This document shows, one piece after another, positions 34,399 through 42,926 of a DNA stretch of 64,000 bases; the stretch's first letter is position 1; every line of letters begins with the position of its first letter. The stretch comes from JAAZIN01 sp964441025 (lineage in GTDB: Bacteria; Bacillota; Dethiobacteria; DTU022): the NCBI GenBank assembly GCA_964441025.1, contig CAYTXG010000010.1, forward strand, positions 6,355-70,354. The letters run 5' to 3'. The notes under the pieces were generated by a model. The model saw only the letters and a program-made list of their open reading frames with translations, was not told the origin of the DNA and searched no databases. A program made the position numbers and the translations under genes.

Positions 34399-35521
34399 GA
34401 TGCGAACAAGAATTGACACCGTGGATGAGAAGATGCTGGGGCTGTTCCTGGAGCGAATGGAGCTTGCAGAGGAAATTGCATCCTACAAAAGAAAAAAAGA
34501 GCTGCCTATCCTGAACCGGGAGCGCGAGCGGGAGATACTGGCCCGGATGACGGCTAAGTCGGGCCCGATGGAGAAATATGCTTATCACTTTTTTGAAACG
34601 CTGATGGGGCTTTCCCGGGCCCGCCAGATCGAGCTCGGCTCGGCGGCGTCGAATATCCGGGCCCGGATCGAGGCGGCTCTTGCAGGCGCCGGGGAGCTAT
34701 TTCCGCAGACGGGGACCGTGGCCTGCCAGGGTGTTGAAGGGTCGAATTCGCAGGCCGCCTGCGACCGCCTGCTGCCGCGGGGGCAGATTGTATACCTGAA
34801 GACCGTGGAAGCGGTATTTGATGCTGTGGAATCGGGGCTATGCAGGTTCGGGGTTCTCCCCATCGAGAACAGCACCTACGGCTCTGTTCGCGCCAATTAC
34901 GACCTGCTGCAGAGAAAGCGCTGCTCCATCGTCCGCAGCGCCCGCCTCTATATCCGCCATGAACTACTGGCGAAACCGGGCACAAGTCTGGACCGGATTA
35001 CCGAGATCTACTCCCATGAACAGGCTCTGGGCCAGTGCAGCCGCTACCTGGGTTCCCTTTCGGGCGTGAAGATCATCCCCTGCGCCAATACAGCCATGGC
35101 GGCGAAGATGGTGGCTGAAACAGACAGGCCCGGCGCGGCGGCCATATCCTCCCATTCCTGTGCCGCTCTGTACGGCCTTGAGGTGGCGGCTGCGGATATC
35201 CAGGACAGCGACAACAACTATACCCGTTTCATCTGCATTGCCCGGGAACCGGCCATCCATGCCGGCGCCAACAAGATCAGCCTGATCGTGGCCTGCGACA
35301 ACAAGCCCGGGGCGCTCTACGAAATCCTCTCAAAATTTTCCGCCCTGCGCCTCAACATGAGCAAGCTGGAAAGTTGCCCCGTTACAGGGAGAAATTTTGA
35401 ATTTATCTTCTTTATTGAGCTTGACGCCTCCGTCAAGGAACCGGGCGTTCTGCCCATGCTGGAGGATCTTGAGCGGAGTTACGAGAACTTTATCTTCCTG
35501 GGAAACTATGCAGAGGTGTGA
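34385..35521 (+). CDS. pheA: Bifunctional chorismate mutase / prephenate dehydratase (P-protein)
   Basis: This 378-residue protein has an AroQ-type chorismate mutase domain (1-90, with MRTRIDTVDEKMLGLFLERM), then a prephenate dehydratase domain (about 105-285, with PIENSTYGSV, SHEQALGQCSRYL and the catalytic NNYTRF) and a C-terminal ACT domain (about 292-370, LIVACDNKPGALYEIL, ESC in place of the usual ESR before P). It makes phenylpyruvate from chorismate; the ACT domain normally gives Phe feedback. The GGAGG SD at 34371-34375 lies inside the ghost aroC tail. Confidence 0.93.
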   Translation: MELDEMRTRIDTVDEKMLGLFLERMELAEEIASYKRKKELPILNREREREILARMTAKSGPMEKYAYHFFETLMGLSRARQIELGSAASNIRARIEAALAGAGELFPQTGTVACQGVEGSNSQAACDRLLPRGQIVYLKTVEAVFDAVESGLCRFGVLPIENSTYGSVRANYDLLQRKRCSIVRSARLYIRHELLAKPGTSLDRITEIYSHEQALGQCSRYLGSLSGVKIIPCANTAMAAKMVAETDRPGAAAISSHSCAALYGLEVAAADIQDSDNNYTRFICIAREPAIHAGANKISLIVACDNKPGALYEILSKFSALRLNMSKLESCPVTGRNFEFIFFIELDASVKEPGVLPMLEDLERSYENFIFLGNYAEV

Positions 35522-35522
35522 T

Positions 35523-36767
35523 ATGGGCGGGAGAATTTACGGCCTCATCGGCCGCACACTCAAACACAGCTATTCCGTGCCCATCCACAGGGAACTGGGC
35601 AACAGCGCCTACCGCCTCATCGAGCTTGAGCCGGAAGAGCTGGCCGCCTTCCTGGGGCGGGATGATCTGGGCGGGGTGAACGTGACTATCCCCTACAAGC
35701 GCGCAGTGGTCAGGCTCTGCAGCGTTCTCTCGGCGGAGGCGCAGGAAACAGGGAGCGTGAATACCATCGTGTGCAGGTCCAGGGGCGGCCTGGCGGGCTA
35801 CAATACCGATGTCTGCGGCCTGGAATACATGGCCCGGCGGGTCGGGATATCCTTCGGCGGCAAAAAAGTAGTCGTCTTCGGCAGCGGCGGCGCCTCGCTG
35901 GCGGCTCAGTATGCCGCCCGCAGGGGCGGCGCAGAAGAGGTGGTGGTGATATCGCGCTCCGGCAGTGAAAACTACGGCAACCTTCCCCGCCATTACGATG
36001 CCGGGGTGCTGATCAATGCCACCCCTGTGGGGATGTACCCTGATACAGGCGCCGCCGCAGTGGATCTGACGCCTTTCAGAGAGTGCAGCGGCCTGCTGGA
36101 GCTGATCTACAATCCCCGCCGCACGGCTCTGCTCATGCAGGCCGGGCTGCTGGGCATTCCCCGCAGCGACGGGCTGCCCATGCTTGTAGCCCAGGCCGGT
36201 ACCGCAGCGGAGCTTTTTTTCGGGAAAGCCGCTGAGGGTCCGGAACTGGAGCGCATTATCGGCAAGCTGCGCCGCGAAATGACCAACATCGTTCTCATCG
36301 GCATGCCCGGCTGCGGCAAGAACACCGTGGGCCTGGCCCTGGCAGAGCTGACGGGGCGGGAGATCGTCGATTTGGATGCTGAAATAGTCAAAGAAGCCGG
36401 TTGCTCCATCCCCGAAATATTTGCCGCCTCGGGTGAGGCGGGATTCCGCCGCCTGGAGCGCGAAGCGGCGGCGGAGGCGGGGAGGGAAAGCGGCAAGATC
36501 ATCATCACCGGCGGCGGGGTGGTTACGGATGAGCGGAATTATCCCTCGCTTCATCAAAACGGGCGGATCTATCATCTTCTGCGCGATGCGGCCCTGCTCC
36601 CCCGAGAGGGGCGTCCTCTTTCCGCGAAAACCGATCTGGAAGCCATGCAGAGAGAGCGGTTACCGCTGTACGAGCGTTTTCGCGACGCCGCCGTGGAGAA
36701 CAGCGGCACACCCGAAGAGGCCGCCGCCGCAATCTGGAGGGATTTCAATGCACATTCTGGTGATTAA
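35523..36767 (+). CDS. aroE/aroK: Shikimate dehydrogenase-shikimate kinase fusion
   Basis: This 414-residue protein joins two pathway steps. Residues 1-250 are shikimate dehydrogenase: GLIGRTLKHSYSVPIH, NVTIPYK with the catalytic Lys, NTDVCGLE and FGSGGASLAAQYAA for NADP. Residues 255-410 are shikimate kinase, with LDAEIVKEAG, the Arg of GFRRLE and TGGGVV. The kinase P-loop reads GMPGCGKNTVG (260-270), with Asn267 where Ser or Thr normally contacts magnesium. The start two bases after the pheA stop has AGAGGTG. It overlaps aroQ by 20 bases. Confidence 0.9.
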   Translation: MGGRIYGLIGRTLKHSYSVPIHRELGNSAYRLIELEPEELAAFLGRDDLGGVNVTIPYKRAVVRLCSVLSAEAQETGSVNTIVCRSRGGLAGYNTDVCGLEYMARRVGISFGGKKVVVFGSGGASLAAQYAARRGGAEEVVVISRSGSENYGNLPRHYDAGVLINATPVGMYPDTGAAAVDLTPFRECSGLLELIYNPRRTALLMQAGLLGIPRSDGLPMLVAQAGTAAELFFGKAAEGPELERIIGKLRREMTNIVLIGMPGCGKNTVGLALAELTGREIVDLDAEIVKEAGCSIPEIFAASGEAGFRRLEREAAAEAGRESGKIIITGGGVVTDERNYPSLHQNGRIYHLLRDAALLPREGRPLSAKTDLEAMQRERLPLYERFRDAAVENSGTPEEAAAAIWRDFNAHSGD

Positions 36768-37179
36768 CGGGCCCAACCTGAACCTGCTCGGCATCCGCGA
36801 GCGGGAGCTGTACGGGCGGACCACTTATGCCGACCTTGTGGCCCTGATCAAAGCGGAGGCCAAGAAACTGGGCCTGAAGACAGAGTTTATCCAATCCAAC
36901 CATGAAGGCGAACTGGTGGAGGCTGTCCAGGGCGCCTACAGAAAATTTGACGGCATCATCATCAACCCCGGCGCCTACACGCACACCAGTATCGCCCTTC
37001 TCGACGCCCTTAAGGCCGTGGGAGTGCCTGCAGTGGAGGTTCATATCACTGACCCCGACAGCCGCGAAGAGTTCCGCCGCATCTCCTACATCCGCGCCGC
37101 CTGCATCGGCACCATCAAGGGCCGCGGCCTGCAGGGCTACCTCGATGCCCTCCACCTCCTTGAGTCAAGGGGACGGTGA
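36748..37179 (+). CDS. aroQ: 3-dehydroquinate dehydratase, type II
   Basis: This 143-residue enzyme dehydrates 3-dehydroquinate to dehydroshikimate. It begins HILVINGPNLNLLGIRE, with the catalytic Tyr in ELYGRTTYADL, and continues with IQSNHEGELVE, NPGAYTHTSIAL and VEVHITDP, all type II signatures. GGAGG at 36736-36740 fixes the start. The C-terminal ESRGR and the stop codon come from a type A repeat. It is the last gene of the operon, so every step from DAHP to prephenate is covered. Confidence 0.94.
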   Translation: MHILVINGPNLNLLGIRERELYGRTTYADLVALIKAEAKKLGLKTEFIQSNHEGELVEAVQGAYRKFDGIIINPGAYTHTSIALLDALKAVGVPAVEVHITDPDSREEFRRISYIRAACIGTIKGRGLQGYLDALHLLESRGR

Positions 37180-37189
37180 CTTTGACTCA
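37161..37189. repeat. Palindromic REP-like repeat, type A, copy 9
   Basis: TGAGTCAA, GGGGACGGTGAC and TTTGACTCA. It encodes the last five residues and stop codon of aroQ, in the same phase as in aroC. Confidence 0.86.
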
Positions 37190-37344
37190 CTTCAGCTCAA
37201 CCCGTTACCGGGCACCACAGCCAACCAGCTTCATCTCTGCCGCTTTTGGTGGAGGGCGGCGACTCAGACGGGCCGCTTTGAGATTATTTTCGGGTGCTGT
37301 CAGATAATCGGTTTAAGTGCGTCTTATGGGCAGGAGGTAAAAAT

Positions 37345-37830
37345 GTGGCGGAATTCGGGGAGATATATAACGCCTATTTTAAGGATATCTACCTCTATCT
37401 CTACAGCTTATCAGGCGACAGACATATCGCAGAGGATATCACTTCTGAAACATTTTTGAAGGCCCTTGAATCCATCGACGGCTTCCGGGGTAGCTGTGAC
37501 CTCAGGGTATGGCTCTGCCAGATTGCCAAAAACAGCTACTTCTCTTACCTGCGCAGGGAGAAGAAGTTTGTGGACATGGAAAAGATACCGGAAAAAGCCG
37601 CTGACCACGATGTAGAAAAAATAGCTATCCTCTCCGCAGAATCTCAGCAGGTTCACGATATCCTCCGTAATCTTGGCGAGCCCTACAAGGGAGTGTTTTC
37701 GCTGCGCCACTTTAATGAGTTAAGTTTTAAAAAAATTGCCGCCCTCTTCGGGAAAAGTGAAAACTGGGCTTGCGTGACCTACCACCGGGCCCGGAAGAAA
37801 ATCAAAAAGCAGATGGAGGGGTACCGATGA
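37345..37830 (+). CDS. ECF-type RNA polymerase sigma factor
   Basis: This 161-residue protein has sigma region 2 (EIYNAYFKDIYLYLYSLSGDRHIAEDITSETFLKAL) and region 4 (about 105-155, with LGEPYKGVFSLRHFNELSFKKIAALF and a DNA-binding helix). GTG 37345 with AGGAGG seven bases upstream is the likely start. It overlaps the next gene by four bases (ATGA), so sigma factor and anti-sigma are coupled. The regulon is unknown. Confidence 0.88.
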   Translation: MAEFGEIYNAYFKDIYLYLYSLSGDRHIAEDITSETFLKALESIDGFRGSCDLRVWLCQIAKNSYFSYLRREKKFVDMEKIPEKAADHDVEKIAILSAESQQVHDILRNLGEPYKGVFSLRHFNELSFKKIAALFGKSENWACVTYHRARKKIKKQMEGYR

Positions 37831-38747
37831 AGATAACCTGCAATGTGATCAGAGACATTCTGCCCTTGTACGCGGAGAATATGGTCAGTGCGGATACGCG
37901 CAGGCTGGTGGAGGAGCATATCGCCTCCTGCCGGGATTGCAAAACCCATCTCGATGAAATGGGATTATCCACTGATCTGCCTTTGGATGTTGATACCGCC
38001 CCTTTAAGAAAAATAAAAATTACCTTGCGGAAAAATAAGCTCCACATGGTTATCGCCGCGGTCATGTTTACCCTGGCTGCAGTTGTGGCTGCAGCTGTCT
38101 TCCTGACTGCACCAAGGTATATGCCTTACAGCGAAAACACTGTCATCATAGAGAAAAAAGGCGACGGAACAGTGCTGGCCATGTTCAGCGAAGGGGTCTC
38201 CGGCTTCTATGCCGATCGCTCCACCGCCCAGATCGGTCCCGGCTATTCCTACCATATTACCGCATGGGATAGCCTCTGGAACCGCTATATTTACAAAAAT
38301 CCTCTGCGCAGCGCTGTTTTGAATGCTGATGGGGAAATTGTGGCCGCCGTTTATTACTACGACATTACCCGCAGGGTTGGCCCTGTCATTTCTGACGGAG
38401 CTTTTGATATCTTAATTTACGGCCAAAACCAGACTCCCAATGGCGGCGTGGCCACCCTGCCCAGGCTAGTTCTGGCATACTACGCCTTTTTTGCTCTGAT
38501 CCTGGTGTTACTGTGCGCTATAGCCGCCTATCTGTTCCGCCGCCATGCAAAAGCAGGAAAGGCCTTTCAAAAAACACTTCTATTGCCGCTTGCCTACCTC
38601 TTGGCCGGCCTGTGCATTAAAGGTTTTAACTTTGCATCATATTCGGCCACGCGTGACTTCCTTGCCATTCTGCTCCTGACGATACCGCTCTACATCCTTT
38701 TACTTTCCGGCACCTTCCTGATTAAAGAATATAGAAGGATTTCATGA
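37827..38747 (+). CDS. Zinc-finger anti-sigma factor, membrane-bound
   Basis: This 306-residue protein starts with an anti-sigma zinc finger (ITCNVIRDILPLYAE, then HIASCRDCKTHL, giving Cys, His, Cys and Cys ligands). One membrane helix lies near residue 75, then an extracellular stretch of about 120 residues, then three or four helices at the C terminus (about 215-300). It should hold the ECF sigma factor at the membrane and release it on an envelope signal. GGAGGGG precedes the ATG. Confidence 0.85.
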   Translation: MKITCNVIRDILPLYAENMVSADTRRLVEEHIASCRDCKTHLDEMGLSTDLPLDVDTAPLRKIKITLRKNKLHMVIAAVMFTLAAVVAAAVFLTAPRYMPYSENTVIIEKKGDGTVLAMFSEGVSGFYADRSTAQIGPGYSYHITAWDSLWNRYIYKNPLRSAVLNADGEIVAAVYYYDITRRVGPVISDGAFDILIYGQNQTPNGGVATLPRLVLAYYAFFALILVLLCAIAAYLFRRHAKAGKAFQKTLLLPLAYLLAGLCIKGFNFASYSATRDFLAILLLTIPLYILLLSGTFLIKEYRRIS

Positions 38748-39181
38748 ACCGGTAAGCCGGGGGGATGCTGCTCAGACTATTTTAGTTGACATTGGCGCCC
38801 GGCCTTGATGCCAACTGCCTTTTCAAAGTTCCGGATGCGGCAGGATATTTTATGCTATATGTTTAATAATAATAGTGCAGTGAAGATTCAGCCGCAGTTT
38901 TTCCCAAAGGGCGGCACAGAACCCTAAGCGTTATCCCAACATATAATTGCTTGCCAGGAATCAGGCGAAATTGTGATGAAGACGGGACCCCATGCTTTTG
39001 CAATCTTACTCCGGCACCCTTTAGTCGTTCATGGTTAAATTTATATTATCCATGGTGTTATGGCTGGTGAGATGATCAGTTTCTGCTGTCTCTACAGGGA
39101 GAAAGGGGGGATGCGGTGAAACCTGGCGGCGAGATCTGAAGCGCATCTGTTCAACGAAGAAAAAGAATGGAGGTTGCTGGA
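38748..39181. other. Intergenic region before the methyl-transfer cluster
   Basis: No gene was seen in this 434-base stretch. It contains an inverted repeat with AGTTG/CAACT outer arms (38784-38816) and an AT-richer part with several ATAAT/TATATT sequences near 38855-38870 and 39040, which could hold promoters. No riboswitch was recognised. Confidence 0.4.
38784..38816. repeat. Isolated inverted repeat
   Basis: AGTTGACATTGG and CCTTGATGCCAACT are imperfectly inverted around CGCCCGG. It lies about 40 bases after the anti-sigma stop and may act as a terminator. It does not share the core of the type A-C repeats. Confidence 0.4.
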
Positions 39182-40360
39182 ATGGCGGATATGGCTAAGC
39201 TTGCTGAGGAGAGGAAGAGAAGATACCTGGCGGCGCTGAATCTGGAAAAGCCGGACAGGGTTCCCATTCGCTTGAATTTTTCCGGGGAGTTTATCACCAG
39301 GGTGGCGGGCTATACATTTCAGGAGACCTACTATGATTGGGATAAAAACACCGATGCCACCAGGAAGATGCTCCAAAAGATAGAGGGCCTGGAAATGGTT
39401 ATAGGGGGAGCCAACCTGTGGTGGGCCACCCTGCATGATGCCGTCGGTGCAAAGTACCTCAAATTCGCGGGCCGGGATCTCGATGTCGAGACCATGTTTC
39501 AGTATGTGGAAGAGGCCTACATGCTTCCCGAGGATTACGATGATTTCATCGCCAACCCCACGGAGTGGATCGCCACCAAATACCTGCCGCGAATTCATAC
39601 GGAGCTGGCCGAGCCCGGCTCGTACCGCGCCACAATGGGCCTGATCAAAGGCGCTTTCGGGCTGGCCAACCAGTTTGCCGCCGGCGGGCAGGCGACAGCT
39701 TCCTATTTGCAGGAATTTGGGGTGATCCCTTCAATTGTAGGTATTACCAAAGCACCCTTTGACACGCTGGCCGATACGCTGCGCGGGCTTTCGGGGATCA
39801 TGATGGATCTTTACCACCGCCCCGACAAGGTTAAGAAAGCGCTGGAGGTGCTGGTGCCGCACAACATCTTTTACGGCATGGCCACGGCCCAGGGTGATAC
39901 CGATTTTCCCGCGTTCATGCCGCTGCACCGCGGAGCCTATCCCTTTATGAAGATGGAGCAGTGGGTGGAGTTCTACTGGCCCACGTTGAAACAGGTGATC
40001 GAAGGGCTGTGGAGCAACGGCAAAAGAACCATGTTCTACGCTGAGAACATCTGGACGCCCTACCTGGAGAAAATTGCCGAGCTTCCCGACAAGAGCATCG
40101 TTTTTCATGTTGATCAGACCGACATGGATAAAGCCTACAAAGTCCTGGGCGGCAGGTTCTGCCTGAGCGGCAATGTGCCCAATTCCATGCTCGCTTTCGG
40201 CAAACCGGAAGAGATCAAGGAATATGTCAAGCAGCTTCTGGACAAATATGCGCGGGACGGCGGCTTTATCATCGATGCCGGCGCGGTGATTTTAGATGAT
40301 GCCAGGGAAGAGAATATCCGCGCCCTCATTGAAGCCGTTCATGAATATGGAGTCTATTAA
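39182..40360 (+). CDS. Uroporphyrinogen decarboxylase-fold methyltransferase (MtaA/CmuA-like)
   Basis: This protein of about 392 residues has the URO-D fold used by corrinoid methyltransferases: KPDRVPI near the start, then AAGGQ, and toward the end IVFHVDQTDMDKA, FCLSGNVPNSML and GGFIIDAGAVI. The DAG near the C terminus is typical of MtaA/MtbA-type proteins. These move methyl groups between a corrinoid protein and a thiol or tetrahydrofolate. GGAGG precedes ATG 39182. A corrinoid protein gene follows, supporting the role; the methyl donor is unknown. Confidence 0.82.
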   Translation: MADMAKLAEERKRRYLAALNLEKPDRVPIRLNFSGEFITRVAGYTFQETYYDWDKNTDATRKMLQKIEGLEMVIGGANLWWATLHDAVGAKYLKFAGRDLDVETMFQYVEEAYMLPEDYDDFIANPTEWIATKYLPRIHTELAEPGSYRATMGLIKGAFGLANQFAAGGQATASYLQEFGVIPSIVGITKAPFDTLADTLRGLSGIMMDLYHRPDKVKKALEVLVPHNIFYGMATAQGDTDFPAFMPLHRGAYPFMKMEQWVEFYWPTLKQVIEGLWSNGKRTMFYAENIWTPYLEKIAELPDKSIVFHVDQTDMDKAYKVLGGRFCLSGNVPNSMLAFGKPEEIKEYVKQLLDKYARDGGFIIDAGAVILDDAREENIRALIEAVHEYGVY

Positions 40361-40381
40361 TCAACACTGGAGGGTAGTTAA

Positions 40382-40552
40382 ATGAGTAAAAGCCTGATGT
40401 TTAAAAATCTGCCTCCGGCAGTCAGTGTGCCCTGGGAAGTGAAGGCAAAGGAGTTGGGGGAGATTAAGGGCGACGCCGGGCTCATCCAGCAGGAATGGGA
40501 GAAGCTTGATCTCTTTGGCTATCTCTATGTATGGAACTGGGTCCAGCGCTGA
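40382..40552 (+). CDS. Small protein between methyltransferase and corrinoid protein genes
   Basis: This 56-residue reading frame starts with ATG preceded by GGAGGG (SD at about 40370). The sequence begins MSKSLMFKNLPPAVSVPWE and ends WEKLDLFGYLYVWNWVQR, rich in aromatic residues at the C terminus. Spacing (22 bases after the methyltransferase, 51 before the corrinoid gene) and codon use suggest it is real. No family was recognised. A role in the same methyl-transfer complex is inferred from position only. Confidence 0.6.
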   Translation: MSKSLMFKNLPPAVSVPWEVKAKELGEIKGDAGLIQQEWEKLDLFGYLYVWNWVQR

Positions 40553-40603
40553 ACCTGTTGTCGGCCGAATTCATTTACGTTAAAAGGGAGGATTAACGGA
40601 CAA

Positions 40604-41230
40604 ATGGGTAAGGATGAGCTGGCCGGCGCCATTGCCGGTCTGGATCGTGATAAAGTGTTCTCCCTGGTCAATGAGCAGCTGCAAGCCGGGAACGAAGCCA
40701 TGCAGATCATCCACAGCTTGCAAAAAGGGATGACCGGGGTGGGCGATCTTTTTGAAAAAGGTGAGTTCTTCATCAGTGAGCTCATTCTCTGCGGTGAAAT
40801 AATGAAAGAGGCGATGGAGCTGTTGGAGCCCAAACTTGCAGCAGGCGGCCGCGAATACCGCGGTACTATCGTCATCGGCACCGTCAAGGGCGACATCCAT
40901 GATCTGGGCAAAAATATTGTGATCATGCTGCTGAAAGGCGCCGGATACAAGGTTGTTGACCTGGGGGTGGATGTGGCTCCGGAGAAATTTGTCCAGTCGG
41001 CGGGAGAGACTAAGAGCCCCCTGGTGGCCATGAGCATGCTGCTGACTTCGGCCATGGCCACAATGAAAGAGTGCGTGGAGGCGGTAAAACAGTCGGGCCT
41101 GGATGTCAAAGTGCTCATCGGCGGCCCCATCATTGATGACAAAGTGATGGAGTTCAGCGGCGCCGATTACGGCAGCACCCTGGCCAGCGACGCCGCGAAG
41201 ATTGCCGAAAAGGTTTTCGGGGCCGCCTAG
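40604..41230 (+). CDS. Corrinoid protein of a methyltransferase system
   Basis: This 208-residue protein has the helical cap domain (about 1-85, with MQIIHSLQKGMTGVGDLFEKGEFFISELI) and the B12-binding Rossmann-like domain, in which GDIHDLGKNI contains His99, the lower cobalt ligand. GGP near residue 180 completes the site. It carries the methyl group between a substrate-specific methyltransferase and the URO-D-fold partner encoded upstream. GGGAGG lies before the ATG. Confidence 0.9.
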   Translation: MGKDELAGAIAGLDRDKVFSLVNEQLQAGNEAMQIIHSLQKGMTGVGDLFEKGEFFISELILCGEIMKEAMELLEPKLAAGGREYRGTIVIGTVKGDIHDLGKNIVIMLLKGAGYKVVDLGVDVAPEKFVQSAGETKSPLVAMSMLLTSAMATMKECVEAVKQSGLDVKVLIGGPIIDDKVMEFSGADYGSTLASDAAKIAEKVFGAA

Positions 41231-41244
41231 AAAAGATATCCCTT

Positions 41245-41451
41245 GTGAGAAAAAAAAGATTCGAGCTCACTGCCATGGGCACCATCATCGAGGGCGACCT
41301 GGACCTGATCCTGGCCCTGGCCCGCCGCCTGCACGAAGCCCCCTTCAAGCAGGGCGCCGCCCGGGTCACCACCACCATCCGCATCGATGACCGCCGGGAT
41401 AAAGCCGGCTCCATTGCCGGTAAAATAAAAGCAGTGCAAGAAAAGCTGTAA
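41245..41451 (+). CDS. Small hypothetical protein after the corrinoid gene
   Basis: This 68-residue reading frame starts at GTG, 14 bases after the corrinoid-protein stop. It begins RKKRFELTAMGTIIEGDLDL and is basic and soluble (RVTTTIRIDDRRDK). The SD is weak. Codon use resembles the upstream genes, so it is probably the last gene of this cluster. No family was recognised. Confidence 0.5.
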   Translation: MRKKRFELTAMGTIIEGDLDLILALARRLHEAPFKQGAARVTTTIRIDDRRDKAGSIAGKIKAVQEKL

Positions 41452-41603
41452 GGGATATTCCCCGGCTTTAGAGGCGGTCCTGAAAACCGATGGGGCAGCC
41501 CAAATGCAGGGGTTTGATTGTGGGGGCGGGCTCCCAAACCCGCCCCCCGCTATCGGAAATAAGCTTACCGGTAAGTTGCGACAGAGCTTTGCCGAAAATC
41601 CCG

Positions 41604-42227
41604 TTATCTGCCGCCGCTCCTCTTGTAGGTAATGCCGGAGCGCACGGCATAGAACAGCGTGAAAATAAAAGCGAAAATAAGGGCGAGGGCGGGAAGTCCC
41701 CTGAGCAGGGCAAAGGGGGTCTCCAGGAGAAAAGCGCTCCAGAAATCTGACGCTGTTTTCTCCCACAGCCCCGGGGTCTGGTAAAAGAGCCTGGGATCCA
41801 GTAATGCCCCGGGTTTAACGGCTCCGCAGGCCAGCATGGCAGCTACCAGCGGTGCCAGGGCGCCGGCCATCGCCGAATAGAGGTTGGACAACCTCCGGTA
41901 ACGCCCTGCCTTTGAAGCCTCATCGGAGAAGATGTCATCACCGGCGCTGTTGTTAATTCTTTTGAAATACTGTGCGCCCGAGTTTTTGCTGCCGCCGATG
42001 TGCCTCCAGCCGCTGTCCTCAAAAAGGACTTTGTAGTCTTCAAAATCAGCCCCGCTTTTAAAAGTGCGGTAGTCGATCCGGATCAGGGCATCTTCGGGTT
42101 CGGAACGGCGAAATTGGTAGATGCCTGGAAAACTCCTGGAAACAAGCTCATATCCCTGCCCGGCCATTGCAGCCAGCCATCTCTCTTCCCTGTCAAAATC
42201 GTAGAAGAACCTCCGCTTCTTAATCAT
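41604..42227 (-). CDS. DUF2812 membrane protein
   Basis: This 207-residue protein has an N-terminal soluble DUF2812 domain (KKRRFFYDFDREERWLAAMA...GYELV, then IDYRTF and FEDYKVLFEDSGW) and two membrane helices in the C-terminal half. Such genes are usually directly downstream of a PadR regulator, as here (8-base overlap), and are thought to form a regulated membrane module; the biochemical role is unknown. Confidence 0.85.
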   Translation of the reverse strand: MIKKRRFFYDFDREERWLAAMAGQGYELVSRSFPGIYQFRRSEPEDALIRIDYRTFKSGADFEDYKVLFEDSGWRHIGGSKNSGAQYFKRINNSAGDDIFSDEASKAGRYRRLSNLYSAMAGALAPLVAAMLACGAVKPGALLDPRLFYQTPGLWEKTASDFWSAFLLETPFALLRGLPALALIFAFIFTLFYAVRSGITYKRSGGR

Positions 42228-42546
42228 GCCGCCCCTCCTTTACCAGATCCCTGGTCAGTGCAGTCATCTGCTCCATACGCCTGCAATCCTCCATCAGGAT
42301 TTTCCTCCCCTGCGCGGTAGTCCGGTAGACCTTGCGGCGGGGATCATCGCTTTCCACCGGTGAGATCAGCTTCCTTCCCGCCAGATTCTCAAAAGCGCCG
42401 TACAGCGTGCCCGCCGCAATCCTGACCTGGCCCCTGCTTAGCTCTTCCACCTTCTGCATCACGGCATAGCCGTGGGAGGGCTCCAGCAGGGCCAGCAAGA
42501 TGTAGTAGGCGGTCTCCGTCAGCGGCAGCAGCTTGCTCCTCTTCAT
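42220..42546 (-). CDS. PadR family transcriptional regulator
   Basis: This 108-residue winged-helix protein begins LTETAYYILLALLEPSHGYAVMQKVEE and continues with AAGTLYGAFENLAGRKLI and RKVYRTTAQGRK, the PadR pattern. PadR proteins are repressors released by small molecules or drugs. AGGAGG precedes the ATG. A palindrome just after its consensus promoter suggests autorepression of padR and the DUF2812 gene. Confidence 0.9.
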   Translation of the reverse strand: MKRSKLLPLTETAYYILLALLEPSHGYAVMQKVEELSRGQVRIAAGTLYGAFENLAGRKLISPVESDDPRRKVYRTTAQGRKILMEDCRRMEQMTALTRDLVKEGRHD

Positions 42547-42560
42547 CTGCAGCCTCCTTC

Positions 42561-42581
42561 CTATAAAGTTAAACTGTATAG
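42561..42581. promoter_or_regulatory. Likely PadR operator palindrome
   Basis: CTATAAAGTT and AACTGTATAG are inverted around A, with 9 of 10 positions paired. The site lies just downstream of the padR -10 box. ACTGTATA recurs at 42601-42608 between the promoter hexamers. Confidence 0.6.
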
Positions 42582-42585
42582 TTAG

Positions 42586-42614
42586 ATTATATATAGCAAC
42601 ACTGTATATGTCAA
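42586..42614 (-). promoter_or_regulatory. Consensus sigma-A promoter of padR
   Basis: Read on the minus strand, TTGACA (42614-42609) and TATAAT (42591-42586) are separated by 17 bases, an exact consensus. Strong promoters of this type usually need a repressor, which fits PadR autoregulation. Confidence 0.75.
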
Positions 42615-42650
42615 CACAAATTTTTTAATCATGTTTTCAGGGGATGGGGC

Positions 42651-42917
42651 ATGGAGACGGTTCTTGGCAATGTCGACATGGCGCCCACGGCTGCGCTGAA
42701 CGTCACGGGCGTTATTGCGCCGCAGGCGGACTTTGCCGCCGTTCAGGGGGTGCTCACGCAAGCGGTTTTCAGCCTTGCCTTTTCCCGGGAATACATGAAA
42801 GAGGCAATGGACCATATCCGGGCGACCGGCGAGGCCGCCCTTGCAGACAATGCTGCCAGACAGGCGGTGTACGATGCGGCCAATGCTGCATGGGATGCCT
42901 ACATACGGGGAGATTGA
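42651..42917 (+). CDS. Hypothetical small protein
   Basis: This 88-residue, Ala-rich, mostly helical reading frame starts at ATG 42651 with GGGG upstream. It lies between padR (divergent) and yhaN (convergent). The C-terminal half (REYMKEAMDHIRATGEAALA...AAWDAYIRG) reads like a real soluble helix, but no family was recognised. It ends ten bases before a type A repeat. Confidence 0.42.
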   Translation: METVLGNVDMAPTAALNVTGVIAPQADFAAVQGVLTQAVFSLAFSREYMKEAMDHIRATGEAALADNAARQAVYDAANAAWDAYIRGD

Positions 42918-42926
42918 TATCATCAA

